DNA of 64,000 nt from Nothopassalora personata (Eukaryota > Ascomycota > Dothideomycetes > Mycosphaerellales > Mycosphaerellaceae), in contig CM066293.1 in NCBI GenBank assembly GCA_033816765.1, positions 2,480,001 to 2,544,000 of the forward strand, given 5' to 3'. Below the pieces are notes generated by a model that saw only the letters and a list, made by a program, of their open reading frames with translations, did no database searches and was not told where the DNA came from. How positions within the stretch are numbered: the first letter of the stretch is position 1; each line of letters starts with the position of its first letter. The position numbers were made by a program, and so were the translations under genes. This document shows positions 1 through 9,959 of this stretch, piece after piece.

Positions 1-25
1 AGGACATTTTGAGCAAGGTCAGAGT

Positions 26-3000
26 ATGGCTGTGAAGAAGTTTGTGGGCGAGGTCAAGCGGGCTTTGAGCACTCGTAAGGCGAGCAGTGAATCACCCGCA
101 CGTAGCGATGGTTCCGGCTCGGGTGGATCTCGAAGTACAGTACGCGGTCGCGTGCGTGTTGCGAGAAAGCCGCAACCCGATTGGCAACAGCTGCCTGGAC
201 CCGATCGACTCGATGTCCTGGGCTTGACTGTGGAGAACACCTTTCAGGACTCGCTTGACATGGCTCATCAAGAAAGAGCGCAACGCGAACGAGCTTTGAC
301 CGAAGACAAACTTTCTGAAAGGACTCACGAAGGCTTTAGCACGCCGCTAGTCGAACATGACGACAAAAATGACCTGAATGAACAGGCAGCCCAGGAGAAG
401 TATTACAGGGAGAAGGCTCTGCCTCAGACGCCGCGCGCTGAGACACCTCGACCTGCTACCGCCCGCAAGACTACTTCAGAGTTAGCGAAGAAGCGTCCTG
501 AATCGGTGGAAGTCATGGACTTCGGTCGCTATAATAGTCAGCTGAACAGTCAAGTCACCACCCGCAGCCGATCAATTGTGATTGTCGACGCTACTGGTGC
601 ACCTGAGCTACCAGTCATGTCTGGTGGGTTAGGCCATTCCTTCAGCTCGACTTCGACCGACATGATGCCGGTACCTTTATTCCGAGACAAGCATGACCGA
701 CCGCCTGTACCACCGGTCCCGAATCAATTCACGAAGGACTACGCTGGAGTCGGAGCGGCCGCAGCCGCAGCATCGAGCGCTTACGAAAGTCGTTGGGCGT
801 CCTCTATTGACGACGGGCGGACCTCTGACCAGAGGATGCATGACTTGCTGACAACGCCAAACGCTTGGGAAATGGACTACGGCAGCAAAGCCGGCAGCCA
901 AAAGTCAGGGGACGCAAAGCCGCGGAAATCGTCTTCGGTGTTCGATTCAACACGATTCCAGATGTCGCCTCTCCCTCAACAATTACGCAGGATACCCGGC
1001 GGCGATCTGAAGCATGCCAACCACGTGAAGTCACTCGAGATGGGGATCAGACCTCAGTCTGCAGGGACCAATTCTACAGCGTCGCGAAGCTACGCGCGCT
1101 CGAGATGGCTGTCGCTGACCTCGGACGGAAGTATAGTGCAGCCAGATCTGCCTCCAGAGATCAGGAGATCAGTATCATTGCTCGACACGCCTTCATCGGC
1201 GCAAATTCTTCGGGCGTCTTTCGAGGAAGAGGCCAAACGATTGAAAGGGATTCCTGACGACATCAACAATGAGGGTGGCATCGAGGATGCTCTGTTGAAG
1301 CTTGAGGGTAAGATACCAAGCCCAGCGACTAGCGAAAACCAATCGGCCTCATCATCCGAGAAGCGGCCCACGCCAATCGACGACCCCTCGAGACAGGACG
1401 CCACGTCGGAGAAGCACGAAACGCCAGTGGTCGTGGAGACCCCCGAAAGGTACTCGACACCAGTCGGCGCCAGTGACAGCGCTGATGATGAACACACACC
1501 GACCGAGGACCGTGCGCTGAAGCCCTCGCCTCTGCAATCACATCCATCGACTTCGCCTTTGCAGTCCCACCCGGTCGCATCACCTTTGCGATCGAATCCA
1601 TATATTTCACCTTTGCAGTCTCACCCAGTGGCGTCTCCATTGCAATCGCATCCGCTTGAGCCACCTCCGAGGCTGAAGGAGATGCCAAGTGGAGAGGTCA
1701 AGATGACTTATGTGCCGCACTCTGGTCAAGAGTCTTCGACAAGGAACGGCAGTGGCAGCAGTCCAACGGTCACCGAGACACAGGGAGCCAGTATCTACCA
1801 CCTTTCGGGTTCAGGTATACTGTCGACGAGCTCTCAAACAGAATATCCCCTTCCGAGCTTCCCTGCAGAGTGGCCATCAGGTGCGATGGCTTCATCCACA
1901 TCAGTTCTGCCGACGGAACCATGTCTGAGTAGGTATCCAGTTCCTGATCCATACGACAGAGCAGATTCCCCGGAGTCCTTCCCGTACGAGCGAAAGCCAG
2001 AAAGCATTGCTCAGAGTCAGTCTGACGGTCGCTACCCAAGCTTCCGCCCAGGTCCATGGGATACCAGTGGCGACCACACGTCTTTCTTGCTGAATGACAA
2101 TCAGACGCTCAGCGATATCTCGACAGAAATCGCTGCCAGTGAAAATGGCGATCCTGGTGTTCGCAGCTTCTACTATGACGACGATGAGCCCATGCCACCG
2201 ATACGACCATTCGCGCCTCCGACGCCACCCTCGACCACCGGCGGCACGGCAGAGTCGCCAGATAAGCGACACTTACTTCCACGACTGATACCGCGGGATC
2301 CAGATAGGCCTTTGAAGGAGACCATCGGCGCACCCATGTTGGTGCCTCAGCCTGCCAATCAGCCATTCCCACGAAGGCCTCCTGCGCAAAACGGCGCCTT
2401 GAGGGCTCACCACAGATCATCGCCCGAGACACCGACATTCCCTGCGCATATGCCCTTTGTCCTGGCATATGAGTCCGAAGTCATCGCCGAACAGCTCACG
2501 ATCATCGAGAAGGATGCTCTAGATGAGGTCGACTGGAAGGATCTGGTCCAGCTCAACTGGCAGCAGAGCGCACCGAATGTGCGTAACTGGGTCGACTACG
2601 TCAACAACGACCAGAGTCTCGAAGCGAACGGCATCGACATTGTCATTGCAAGATTCAATCTGGTCGTCAAGTGGTGCATCTCGGAGATTGTGCTCACTGA
2701 TGTTCCTAGCGAGCGAGCGCGGACGATCACGAAGTATATTCATATCGCAAGCCATTGTCATCGCCTGCGCAATTTCGCTTCGCTGTATCAGATTACGCTC
2801 GCGCTCCTCTCGCCAGAGCTTGCCCGACTCTCAAGGACGTGGTCGCTGGTCGCGTTGCGGGAGAAGCAAATGCTCGAGCACCTGGAGCAACTTTGCAGGC
2901 CGCTTCGTAATTTCTACACTCTACGCGCAGAGATGGAAACTGCGATGCCGCACAACGGTATCATACCTTTCATTGGACTTTACACTCACGATCTGATGTT

Positions 3001-3235
3001 CAACGCCTTAAAGTCCTCACGCATCGATCCCGCTCCTGGTGGCAGGGAGCCGTTGGTGAACTTTGAGCGATACCAAACGGCAGCTACGATCGTCAAAAAT
3101 CTCCTTCGACTCATTGAAGCCAGCGCCAAGTATGACTTCAGGCCTGAACCTGAGGCTTTAAGTCGCTGCTTGTGGATTGCAGCACTAGATGACGACGACA
3201 TCACAAGACGCAGCAAGTCACTGGAGCAGATATGA
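26..3235 (+). CDS. Ras guanine-nucleotide exchange factor (CDC25-type RasGEF domain), possibly 5'-partial
   Basis: A 1069-residue frame whose C-terminal part (about residues 811-1065) reads as a CDC25-type RasGEF catalytic domain, with an AEQLT-like entry, the segment RARTITKYIHIASHCHRLRNF and the pocket motif IIPFIGLYTHDL. Proteins of this family load Ras GTPases with GTP at membranes. Residues 1-800 are low-complexity Ser/Pro-rich and probably disordered. They contain a short tandem repeat at about residues 502-545 with unit SPLQSHPVA or close variants. No SH3 or RasGEF_N domain is visible. The frame stays open upstream of the chosen ATG to the window edge (GHFEQGQS then Met), so the true start or further exons may lie to the left. 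The stop is followed by the convergent 2EXR gene 333 bp away. Confidence 0.88.
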   Translation: MAVKKFVGEVKRALSTRKASSESPARSDGSGSGGSRSTVRGRVRVARKPQPDWQQLPGPDRLDVLGLTVENTFQDSLDMAHQERAQRERALTEDKLSERTHEGFSTPLVEHDDKNDLNEQAAQEKYYREKALPQTPRAETPRPATARKTTSELAKKRPESVEVMDFGRYNSQLNSQVTTRSRSIVIVDATGAPELPVMSGGLGHSFSSTSTDMMPVPLFRDKHDRPPVPPVPNQFTKDYAGVGAAAAAASSAYESRWASSIDDGRTSDQRMHDLLTTPNAWEMDYGSKAGSQKSGDAKPRKSSSVFDSTRFQMSPLPQQLRRIPGGDLKHANHVKSLEMGIRPQSAGTNSTASRSYARSRWLSLTSDGSIVQPDLPPEIRRSVSLLDTPSSAQILRASFEEEAKRLKGIPDDINNEGGIEDALLKLEGKIPSPATSENQSASSSEKRPTPIDDPSRQDATSEKHETPVVVETPERYSTPVGASDSADDEHTPTEDRALKPSPLQSHPSTSPLQSHPVASPLRSNPYISPLQSHPVASPLQSHPLEPPPRLKEMPSGEVKMTYVPHSGQESSTRNGSGSSPTVTETQGASIYHLSGSGILSTSSQTEYPLPSFPAEWPSGAMASSTSVLPTEPCLSRYPVPDPYDRADSPESFPYERKPESIAQSQSDGRYPSFRPGPWDTSGDHTSFLLNDNQTLSDISTEIAASENGDPGVRSFYYDDDEPMPPIRPFAPPTPPSTTGGTAESPDKRHLLPRLIPRDPDRPLKETIGAPMLVPQPANQPFPRRPPAQNGALRAHHRSSPETPTFPAHMPFVLAYESEVIAEQLTIIEKDALDEVDWKDLVQLNWQQSAPNVRNWVDYVNNDQSLEANGIDIVIARFNLVVKWCISEIVLTDVPSERARTITKYIHIASHCHRLRNFASLYQITLALLSPELARLSRTWSLVALREKQMLEHLEQLCRPLRNFYTLRAEMETAMPHNGIIPFIGLYTHDLMFNALKSSRIDPAPGGREPLVNFERYQTAATIVKNLLRLIEASAKYDFRPEPEALSRCLWIAALDDDDITRRSKSLEQI

Positions 3236-3568
3236 AGGGTATAACGATCTCGATACCCTCACGACACTATACTGCATACTACAGCATTGATATCTCACGA
3301 CACGGCGAGGACGCCATATATAACGACACCTAATGACCATCTACTTCATGCTTTTCGCCCTCCCTGATCTGGCCAGATGTAACATGACCATCCTCGAATC
3401 CACGCCGACGTAATGCAAACCGCAGAGCATAGGGGGAAAAAGCTCATCAAGATCGTAGAATTTGAGTGTGGTGCGCTACTGCATAGCATTTCCCTGGAGT
3501 GTGTTTATTGCTTATCATGCATCCTCATGCATTGTACATAAGGATTACGAAGTCACGAACACCATGCC
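3236..3568. other. Convergent intergenic spacer
   Basis: This 333 bp spacer lies between the stops of the RasGEF gene and the oppositely oriented 2EXR gene. It presumably holds both 3' UTRs. No ORF, repeat or structured element stands out. Confidence 0.6.
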
Positions 3569-4300
3569 TTAGGCGTCCTCCCTTTCACTCTCCAAACACG
3601 TTAGAAGATGATTCGCTCTAATCAGCCGCGTCAACCCGCACCTCCCGCAGTGTACTTCCTGTACCGATGGGTAGAGACTCTGACTGACCTCCAGCACCGC
3701 ATCGACCAGACAACGTCCATCCACAAAAACCTCATCTTCCAACTTCCGCGCCGACTGCAAACCACAAAGACAGAAGTCCATCCTCGAGTCTGTCAGTGCG
3801 TGCGTTACCTTCCCGTCCCTAGAGACTTTCGCGCAAAAGCTGAACGCCTCGTCATAGAAAGAGCTAGCCCTCTCCTCGTGCCGGACACTCAACATGAGAT
3901 TGACCTCCACATTCCTGAGGAACCTCGCCGCTGGCTCCCTTTCCAGTCGGGCACGCCACTGCTTCAAGACGGAGACGTACTGCTCGTGCGTGTGCACATT
4001 CTGGAAACTTGGTTTGCGGAAGGGGATCCGACCGATGTGGAATGTGTTGATTGAGTAACAAGTTGATAAGACCTCTGCTCTGAGTGTCCTGTAGACTCTG
4101 GAGGCCGCTGGCTCCCGTGCGGGTCGAAGGTCGGGCAGTGAGGCGCAGAAACCGTGGGTTTCTCGCCAGGTGGGTGAGAGCAGTTGGATTGGGGTTGGGG
4201 AGGTGAGGATTTCTTCCCAGATGCGGTTACGGAGTTCGCCGGGAAGGCTTAGGAGGGTGTTGGGCTTTGATTCCAGTGGTGAGTTGACCTGGTGAGCCAT
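3569..4300 (-). CDS. 2EXR-domain (F-box-like) hypothetical protein
   Basis: Encodes 243 residues from the ATG at 4300. An in-frame ATG at 4405 would add 35 residues, but the family normally opens just before the hallmark. That hallmark, LLSLPGELRNRIWEEIL, is at about residues 15-31 and is typical of the 2EXR family, which is expanded in Dothideomycetes. The rest follows the usual pattern of Arg/Glu-rich helices and a late Cys cluster (CGRCGL). The family has no established biochemical role and is only loosely compared to F-box proteins. No intron is needed. A broken member of the same family lies at about 34453-35123. Confidence 0.75.
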   Translation of the reverse strand: MAHQVNSPLESKPNTLLSLPGELRNRIWEEILTSPTPIQLLSPTWRETHGFCASLPDLRPAREPAASRVYRTLRAEVLSTCYSINTFHIGRIPFRKPSFQNVHTHEQYVSVLKQWRARLEREPAARFLRNVEVNLMLSVRHEERASSFYDEAFSFCAKVSRDGKVTHALTDSRMDFCLCGLQSARKLEDEVFVDGRCLVDAVLEVSQSLYPSVQEVHCGRCGLTRLIRANHLLTCLESEREDA

Positions 4301-6490
4301 TGGATCTTGTCTAGAGTGGGAAATTTGGGAAATTTGAAGTTCTCCAGACTGGATGCACGAAGCTTTTGTTGCTGCAAACCGATAAAAGCTTCGTCGACGG
4401 ACCATTGTCGGTCCTGCTGTTGGAACGTCGGATTCTTTTCATGGCCCGAACTTCAGCGATGATCTTGCGTGGGTCGGCGTGGCGAGAGACTGCTCGTGGC
4501 ATTCGAATACGGTTGCGGTGGTCGTCGTCGCTGAACTACGACGAACATTTCTACAAAGCTTACTCATGTTTATTGATGGACCTATTGTTCCCGTACCTCG
4601 CTCTACCTCGCTCTAAGCTTCAGAGATCTCGCAACTCCATGTGGCTGGTCTACACAGTTCGCCCTCAACGACACGTCTGGGACAAACTCGACTCGCTGCG
4701 ACGAGGCCCGTGCAGACGACACCGAGCATGACTAGCAATAAACGAGTTCGAAGACTTCTGCACGCAGTCACGTCAACTAAAACATTGAGCCTCACCTTCG
4801 CTAGCGAGCCCACGACACCTTGGGATTCGTATACTGTCAAGTGTGTGTTGACGATTCCTTGTGCGTTCGCCAACCAACCATACAGCCAAAAGGTCTGTGC
4901 ACGGCGTAGAACTAGCATCCCAGCCAAGTCACAGCTGACACTGCCGTGAGCCGTGACAACCTGGTTGTTGGGGTTGCGGAAGGATATCCACTAGTCGCCG
5001 TGCTTGACGAGGATGGCGCGTTGGCTACGAGTGCGGGCGCTATGAGCGGCCCTGGAGGATTGTGGCTGCCGTTGAAGCTTGTTGCTGCAGATCGACCGAT
5101 CAGCCAGCAGCTTGCGCAACGGTCCGCGTGTTCATGAGTCGGTAGGTCGGAGTTGTCCTGACTACCCAAGTCATAGAAATCCAGACACCTGCTTGTCGTT
5201 TACAGCGTATGGTGATGGGGATAGTATCAATGGTAACGACCATGTGCTCGTGTTCGATCGCCAAGCTTTCGCAAGGGGGAAAATGGAAGATACACATCGC
5301 GATCGCGACACTTTTGCTGCTTACCCTCAGCAACGATGGACAGTGTGAGGAGGTCGCTGCGAGCAATGTTGGTCATTGTGTCTCGCAGTAGTGTGTGCTG
5401 AACCTGTTCCTGCGAGCTAGCTCTTCGGCTCTTGTTCTCCGCCTGCATAGCGCGTTTGGATGCTTTGTATCCTTGACATCTGGAAAGAGCCGATTCTCAT
5501 ACTCGTCAAGTCTGCATAGCGACCAAGGTCGCGCCTTCGTCATCCCTACTGGCTCTCGGCGAATGTGGTGCGCTATGTTCCTCGATGGAGTGATTGTCCA
5601 TTTCCTGCTTCTCGACGCAAGTTTCCCACGTCCTCTCCTTATCGTGCTATCAGATTGATTGTCGCGATTTCCAGCCTCGTACGCAAAATTCCTTGCTCAA
5701 TCCACGGGACCACCCATGTGCTTGTTGGCGAATATAGCAAACCGCTTCTGCTCCACGAAGCTCTGCAAGTCATGGCAGTATCGCCGCCTCGTCTCGTCTT
5801 TCATCGTGGGCTGGCCCAGCATGGTACCTCTTATTCAGAAGCAAGTTACCGCTTCCGCTCCATTTTGCAAACATCTGAGGCTTTGCAGACGTCCTCGGCG
5901 CGATTGGCGCTTCCGTGTGCGGCAAGCTGCGCTACGCTGTCCCAGGACGCCAAAGCGTTCTCGTTGGCATGTTACTCGCCGTCTTCCGCGAACATGATGA
6001 TTACCGGGTTCAGCAGTCTTTCGTAGCAACACTCCCCAGCATCAGATTCGGTCGGCCTCATCTCTGCCACTGTTCTCTTATCGGGTCCCAGTATTGAGTA
6101 GCGCTACTCGCGCTCACTGTGGCAGTCAGCTCATCAGCAAGGGATGGTAACAAAGACTGCCTTCTTCTTACCTGATGCGGTCGAGGTCGAGCGTGCACGA
6201 GCTCCAGCGTTTGGCTCGGGATTATCTCGAGGGTCTGGAAGTGCTAGCACGGGACTTCCGCCCACAGAACCTCCATCGTCGCTAGAAGTCGATACCGATG
6301 TTGTTGGCGTGAGTGCTACGGGTCGACCTTTGTTACGGTAGTCCCGATACCTATACGTGTAGGAACATCAGTGGCAATTCCAGGCGCCGAAGGATCGCGC
6401 CAGGTCAGCACTCGTACCTGAACACATGCCAGAGTAGCCTGCAAGGAAACGTTGGTCAGCTGTGCCGGTCGGATAGATTGTGACAGCGGC
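4301..6490. other. Gene-poor stretch, no supported gene
   Basis: All frames here are short (under about 150 codons), broken and without recognisable motifs. Base composition is not extreme. I see no transposon ends, tRNA or tandem repeat. It is the left part of the long non-coding or decayed zone that reaches about 13 kb. Confidence 0.5.
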
Positions 6491-6496
6491 CTCATT

Positions 6497-7013
6497 TTAC
6501 AATGCCGAGGAGCTAGACGTGCACAAGTGTCTCCTTGGATGGTGTCTCTCTTCGCTGACGTACCACCTAATGATCCAGTTGTCCGGGATCTCACGATCCG
6601 TTGTGTCGTGGCCAAACTGATAGACAGCCTTGGTCTCGGTCCGTGCAGCGTCGTAGATGCGCATCACCTCACGTTGCCAGGTTATCTCGTGAATCTGAGC
6701 TGTGCTGCTGCTTTGGCTCTGCATCAAGCGTCGTCGCGCCTCTGCGGCTTCCATCTGTCGCCCATCAGACATGTACACTGCTTCGCGCTGGTTTGGGCTT
6801 TCGGACTTTCATCAGGACATACACTCGTTTGTGCACAGGATCCGCAGGGTTGAGTCCCAGTCGAGCGAAGAATCTGGCCTTGCTTTCGCTCTGCGCCAGA
6901 GCTGGGACTAGTGGTGCCATGAGGTGCCTGATCTGGACACTGAATCTCTTTATTACGCTTTGCAGAGCCGAAGGTGTGCTCCCACGAGACTGCTGGACTG
7001 CTCGCGAGCACAT
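6497..7013 (-). pseudogene. Possible broken or spliced coding remnant, unidentified
   Basis: Two overlapping minus-strand frames have protein-like composition: 7013-6765, ending in a Lys/Arg/Pro-rich segment (VLMKVRKPKPARSS), and 6778-6497, beginning MSDGRQMEAAEARRR and containing DREIPDNWIIRWYV. They are offset by one base and join at about 6770, as would happen with a frameshift or a very short unrecognised intron. I do not recognise a family. It may be chance. Confidence 0.22.
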
Positions 7014-7780
7014 GGCAGAGATGTACAGCGAAGATGAAAGCTAAGGATCAGGATGTGCTTTGATCTGCTATGCATGCAGGCCAGTCAAACATGGAGAAGT
7101 GTTCGCACTCAGCTATGGAAGTTAACTACTCTAGCAGGAGCCGGCCCACACATACCCACCACTCGAGCGACCTTGGCATGTTGAAGCTGAGTGTTAACAA
7201 ACTTTGCCTGTGATTAGGGCCACGCCGCTTGAGGCGTGCAGTGTGATCCCTTGGCAATGCCAAGTCGATGATATGAGTGAAGATCTGCCGGGCGGTGCAG
7301 GTTTACCCAAGACGCGATTTGGGGCCTCTTAAGGTTCGCCACTATCCATGCCCGAAAACTAGGTCGGAGTCGACTAGGCCAGCAGGTCTCGGACGTAACA
7401 AGATAACCCATCCTGCAGTAGCGGACAGCCCCTGCTGTTAACGCGCGGTTGGGACGATACTTAGCAGAGTTCTTCATGCCGTTACATGTTGCTGTACAGT
7501 GGTGATTTGCCGAAGGCTCTCGCTTGATCGACTGTTCTTGCTGCAGGATTGATACGGGTGGTCTTCCAGCAATGTCGACTGCGATCGAGACGCCACGCAC
7601 CGCTGTCCGGGCAGACACAAGGCGCTCGCCGTCTGGCGCGCCGTGGCGTTTCGTTCCAGAGTAGACTGCCGGGAAACGTCAACTTCTTATGCGGCAGGTA
7701 AGTTCAGCCGACGCTCTTGTAAGCGAGAGCTGCATCCAAGCGAGGAATTTAACCCACGTGTATGCGCTCACGTCTCCCGA

Positions 7781-8072
7781 TCCTACAACCCTCGACATAG
7801 TTTATACATCCCCTGGTCCTACGCTCTACCTAGGTGCCTTTTCAGTGACAATTGGAGGTGTTGTTCCCTCTGTGTCTTGTACACTTTCTTATATATACGC
7901 ATCTATATGCGTAGCGGACGTAGCATAACTAATTTTAAGGAGGCAGCGACGTGGGCACTTTACAAACAAGGGAGGCTACACGAGGAAGTACAGGCTTAGA
8001 AGTGAATACATATTTCTCGATTAGGCATAGACAGAATACAGGGGATGTATAAACTATGCCTGGGTGTTGTAA
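7781..8072. mobile_element. MITE-like element with imperfect terminal inverted repeats
   Basis: The left arm starts at 7781 (tcctacaacc...) and contains CATAGTTTATACATCCCCTG at 7796-7815. The right arm carries the reverse complement of the same 20-mer at 8037-8056, then continues outward as the complement of CTTACAACACCCAGG. The arms match over about 33 bp, and weaker matching continues inward for about 15 more. The interior is short (about 200 bp) and has no ORF, as expected for a non-autonomous DNA element. I could not see a convincing target-site duplication, so a plain inverted repeat is also possible. Confidence 0.45.
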
Positions 8073-9680
8073 GAACCACTTCTGTGAAGATAATCTTGCG
8101 TCTATGGACCATGAACAGCCCAGATAAACACAGGCGGGCACGGCGAGGTGATGGGAGATCCTCTCCGCTCTCTCGTACACCGTACCTCCTATGTCTCTGT
8201 GCGCAATTTGTGCCTACAATCGATAGTTGACCGGCAGTCGGACCTCGAGGCCGAGCTGAGGGCACACTGGAACTGCGATGGATGCCTTTGCCTTAACCTC
8301 TCTGGGGTCGTGCGTTGGAGCATCGCCTCGAGGCATTCATTCCGAGGAATTTGGGGCGTTTGCAAGCTAGGCTACTTCGATGGTCGATGTGCTCAAGAAG
8401 AAGGTGGTTAGTAGACCTCATTGACTTGGTGCTTGAATCAGGTACATGACGGCTCGGCCCTGCTGGACGATACGAGACGTGGTAGCAAAGTTGCGCCGTG
8501 AACTGCAGCAGATCGAGGGCGGGTGGATTTAGAGTTTTCATGGCGTGTCCCAGGGGAGCGGGGCATATCTACAACGGTGCCGGGTGATCCGGTCATAGCT
8601 TCACTTTTCTTCAACCACACAGCAAATGGCGGCTACAATGTAGCCGCTACATCAATGCAAGAGTCCTTTCGGCGAACGCGGTTCTTCTCGGTGCATGACC
8701 TTGTTGCCTTTTGGCAAAGCCCACCACCGCTGCACGTTGTTCACTGCATAATCACGAGGCATGCAGCATGCCCATCTCTGTTCGGGACAGACGCAAAGCA
8801 GCCTAGCTAGGCTAGCTTCATGTACAAGGGCACACATACAGTATGACTAAGTCTACATCTCTTACAATTGGGCTCGGCAGCAAGCGTTTGCGTAGATGCA
8901 TATGGATACCACAAGCTACGTCCCCATTTACAAATGCTTTTGCCTTCCTTGTGGCTCGCCAAGACCACTAGCGGTCCATGCTTCCGCAACCAAGTGGTGT
9001 CAATGTGGCACGTCTACGACAGAGTTCCTACGGCCTTGCGCGCCCTCGCTTCAGAGTCAGGTGCAGTCTGCACACGCTCGAACCCTAGGCCAACTGCCCG
9101 CAGGATTTCGCAACACTTTCAGAGTCATCAGATCTTCGAAGAACCTCGGAACGCGAGTCGCGTTGTATCGGTGGATTGGCCATGCCAGCCAGCGTGGCAA
9201 TACAGAGGCCACTTGATCATGCAACTATGGCGGCGATGCCTGAAGACGAATCATCTCGAACACGACGGTTTAATCTCAGCGGAGAGCTGTCAATTGGAGT
9301 ATGTACAACCAGCCCTGTCGTCAGTCAGATCATCACCATGCAACCGCAAGCGGAATCATTGCCAAGCCATGACCGATTCGTGAGCGGCGGAATTCTGTCG
9401 CTGTCAGAAGAAGGCATGAATCACATGATTCACATCTGGACTGGTCAGCAAGAGCAAGACGATGTAGGCAGACCTATTCCCGCGTCACGGCTATCGGACC
9501 TCACAGCGAATTATCCACTCCCCATCTGTCTTGTTCGACTTCCACACCAGTGCTGTAGCCTATACCCAAGCCGTCCATCGACCAGGAGCCGGAAGCGCAC
9601 CACAGCCAACCTCGTCATCTGGTCGTAAGACGCAAACGACCACTGTCATCCGTCGATCGGGACGCTTACGACCACACTGG
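8073..9680. other. Gene-poor stretch, no supported gene
   Basis: Two plus-strand frames (8868-9383 and 9176-9628) are moderately long but overlap in different phases, have no recognisable domain and lack splice signals that would join them convincingly. I do not call a gene here. Confidence 0.4.
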
Positions 9681-9681
9681 C

Positions 9682-9900
9682 ATGAGTAATCAACCTAGGA
9701 CCCTCGAAGCCAGCGACAGGTCAGCGACATCCACTTCGTCGGTAAGTTTTCGATCACCTACGCATCTCTTGGCCGTGACGTCGTATTCCCTCTAAAGTAC
9801 TGTCATTGGACTGCTATTGGCCCGGACATGGTGCTAGGTGAGCATCTCGAAGACAGGTGACAGTGACAGGATATACGACGAATAGCGAGATGCTGTGAAT
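9682..9900 (+). repeat. Diverged direct repeat, copy 1 (intron-bearing gene fragment)
   Basis: This segment aligns with 12535-12755. Both start with ATGRGTAATC, share the core AAGCCAGCGACAGG, carry a donor GGTAAGT after 60 or 62 nt, and have an acceptor (CAG|GTGAC) after an intron-like stretch of 115 nt here (9742-9856) and 114 nt in the other copy. Similarity continues for about 40 nt after the acceptor (CGACGAA). The layout looks like the 5' end of a small duplicated gene on the plus strand, now too diverged or frame-broken to name. It lies just beyond the 3' end of the cyclase relic. Confidence 0.55.
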
Positions 9901-9959
9901 TCCCAAGTCCAAAGTCGATCGGGCGGACCGAGATTCGTGGCATTCGATCACCGTGACGA

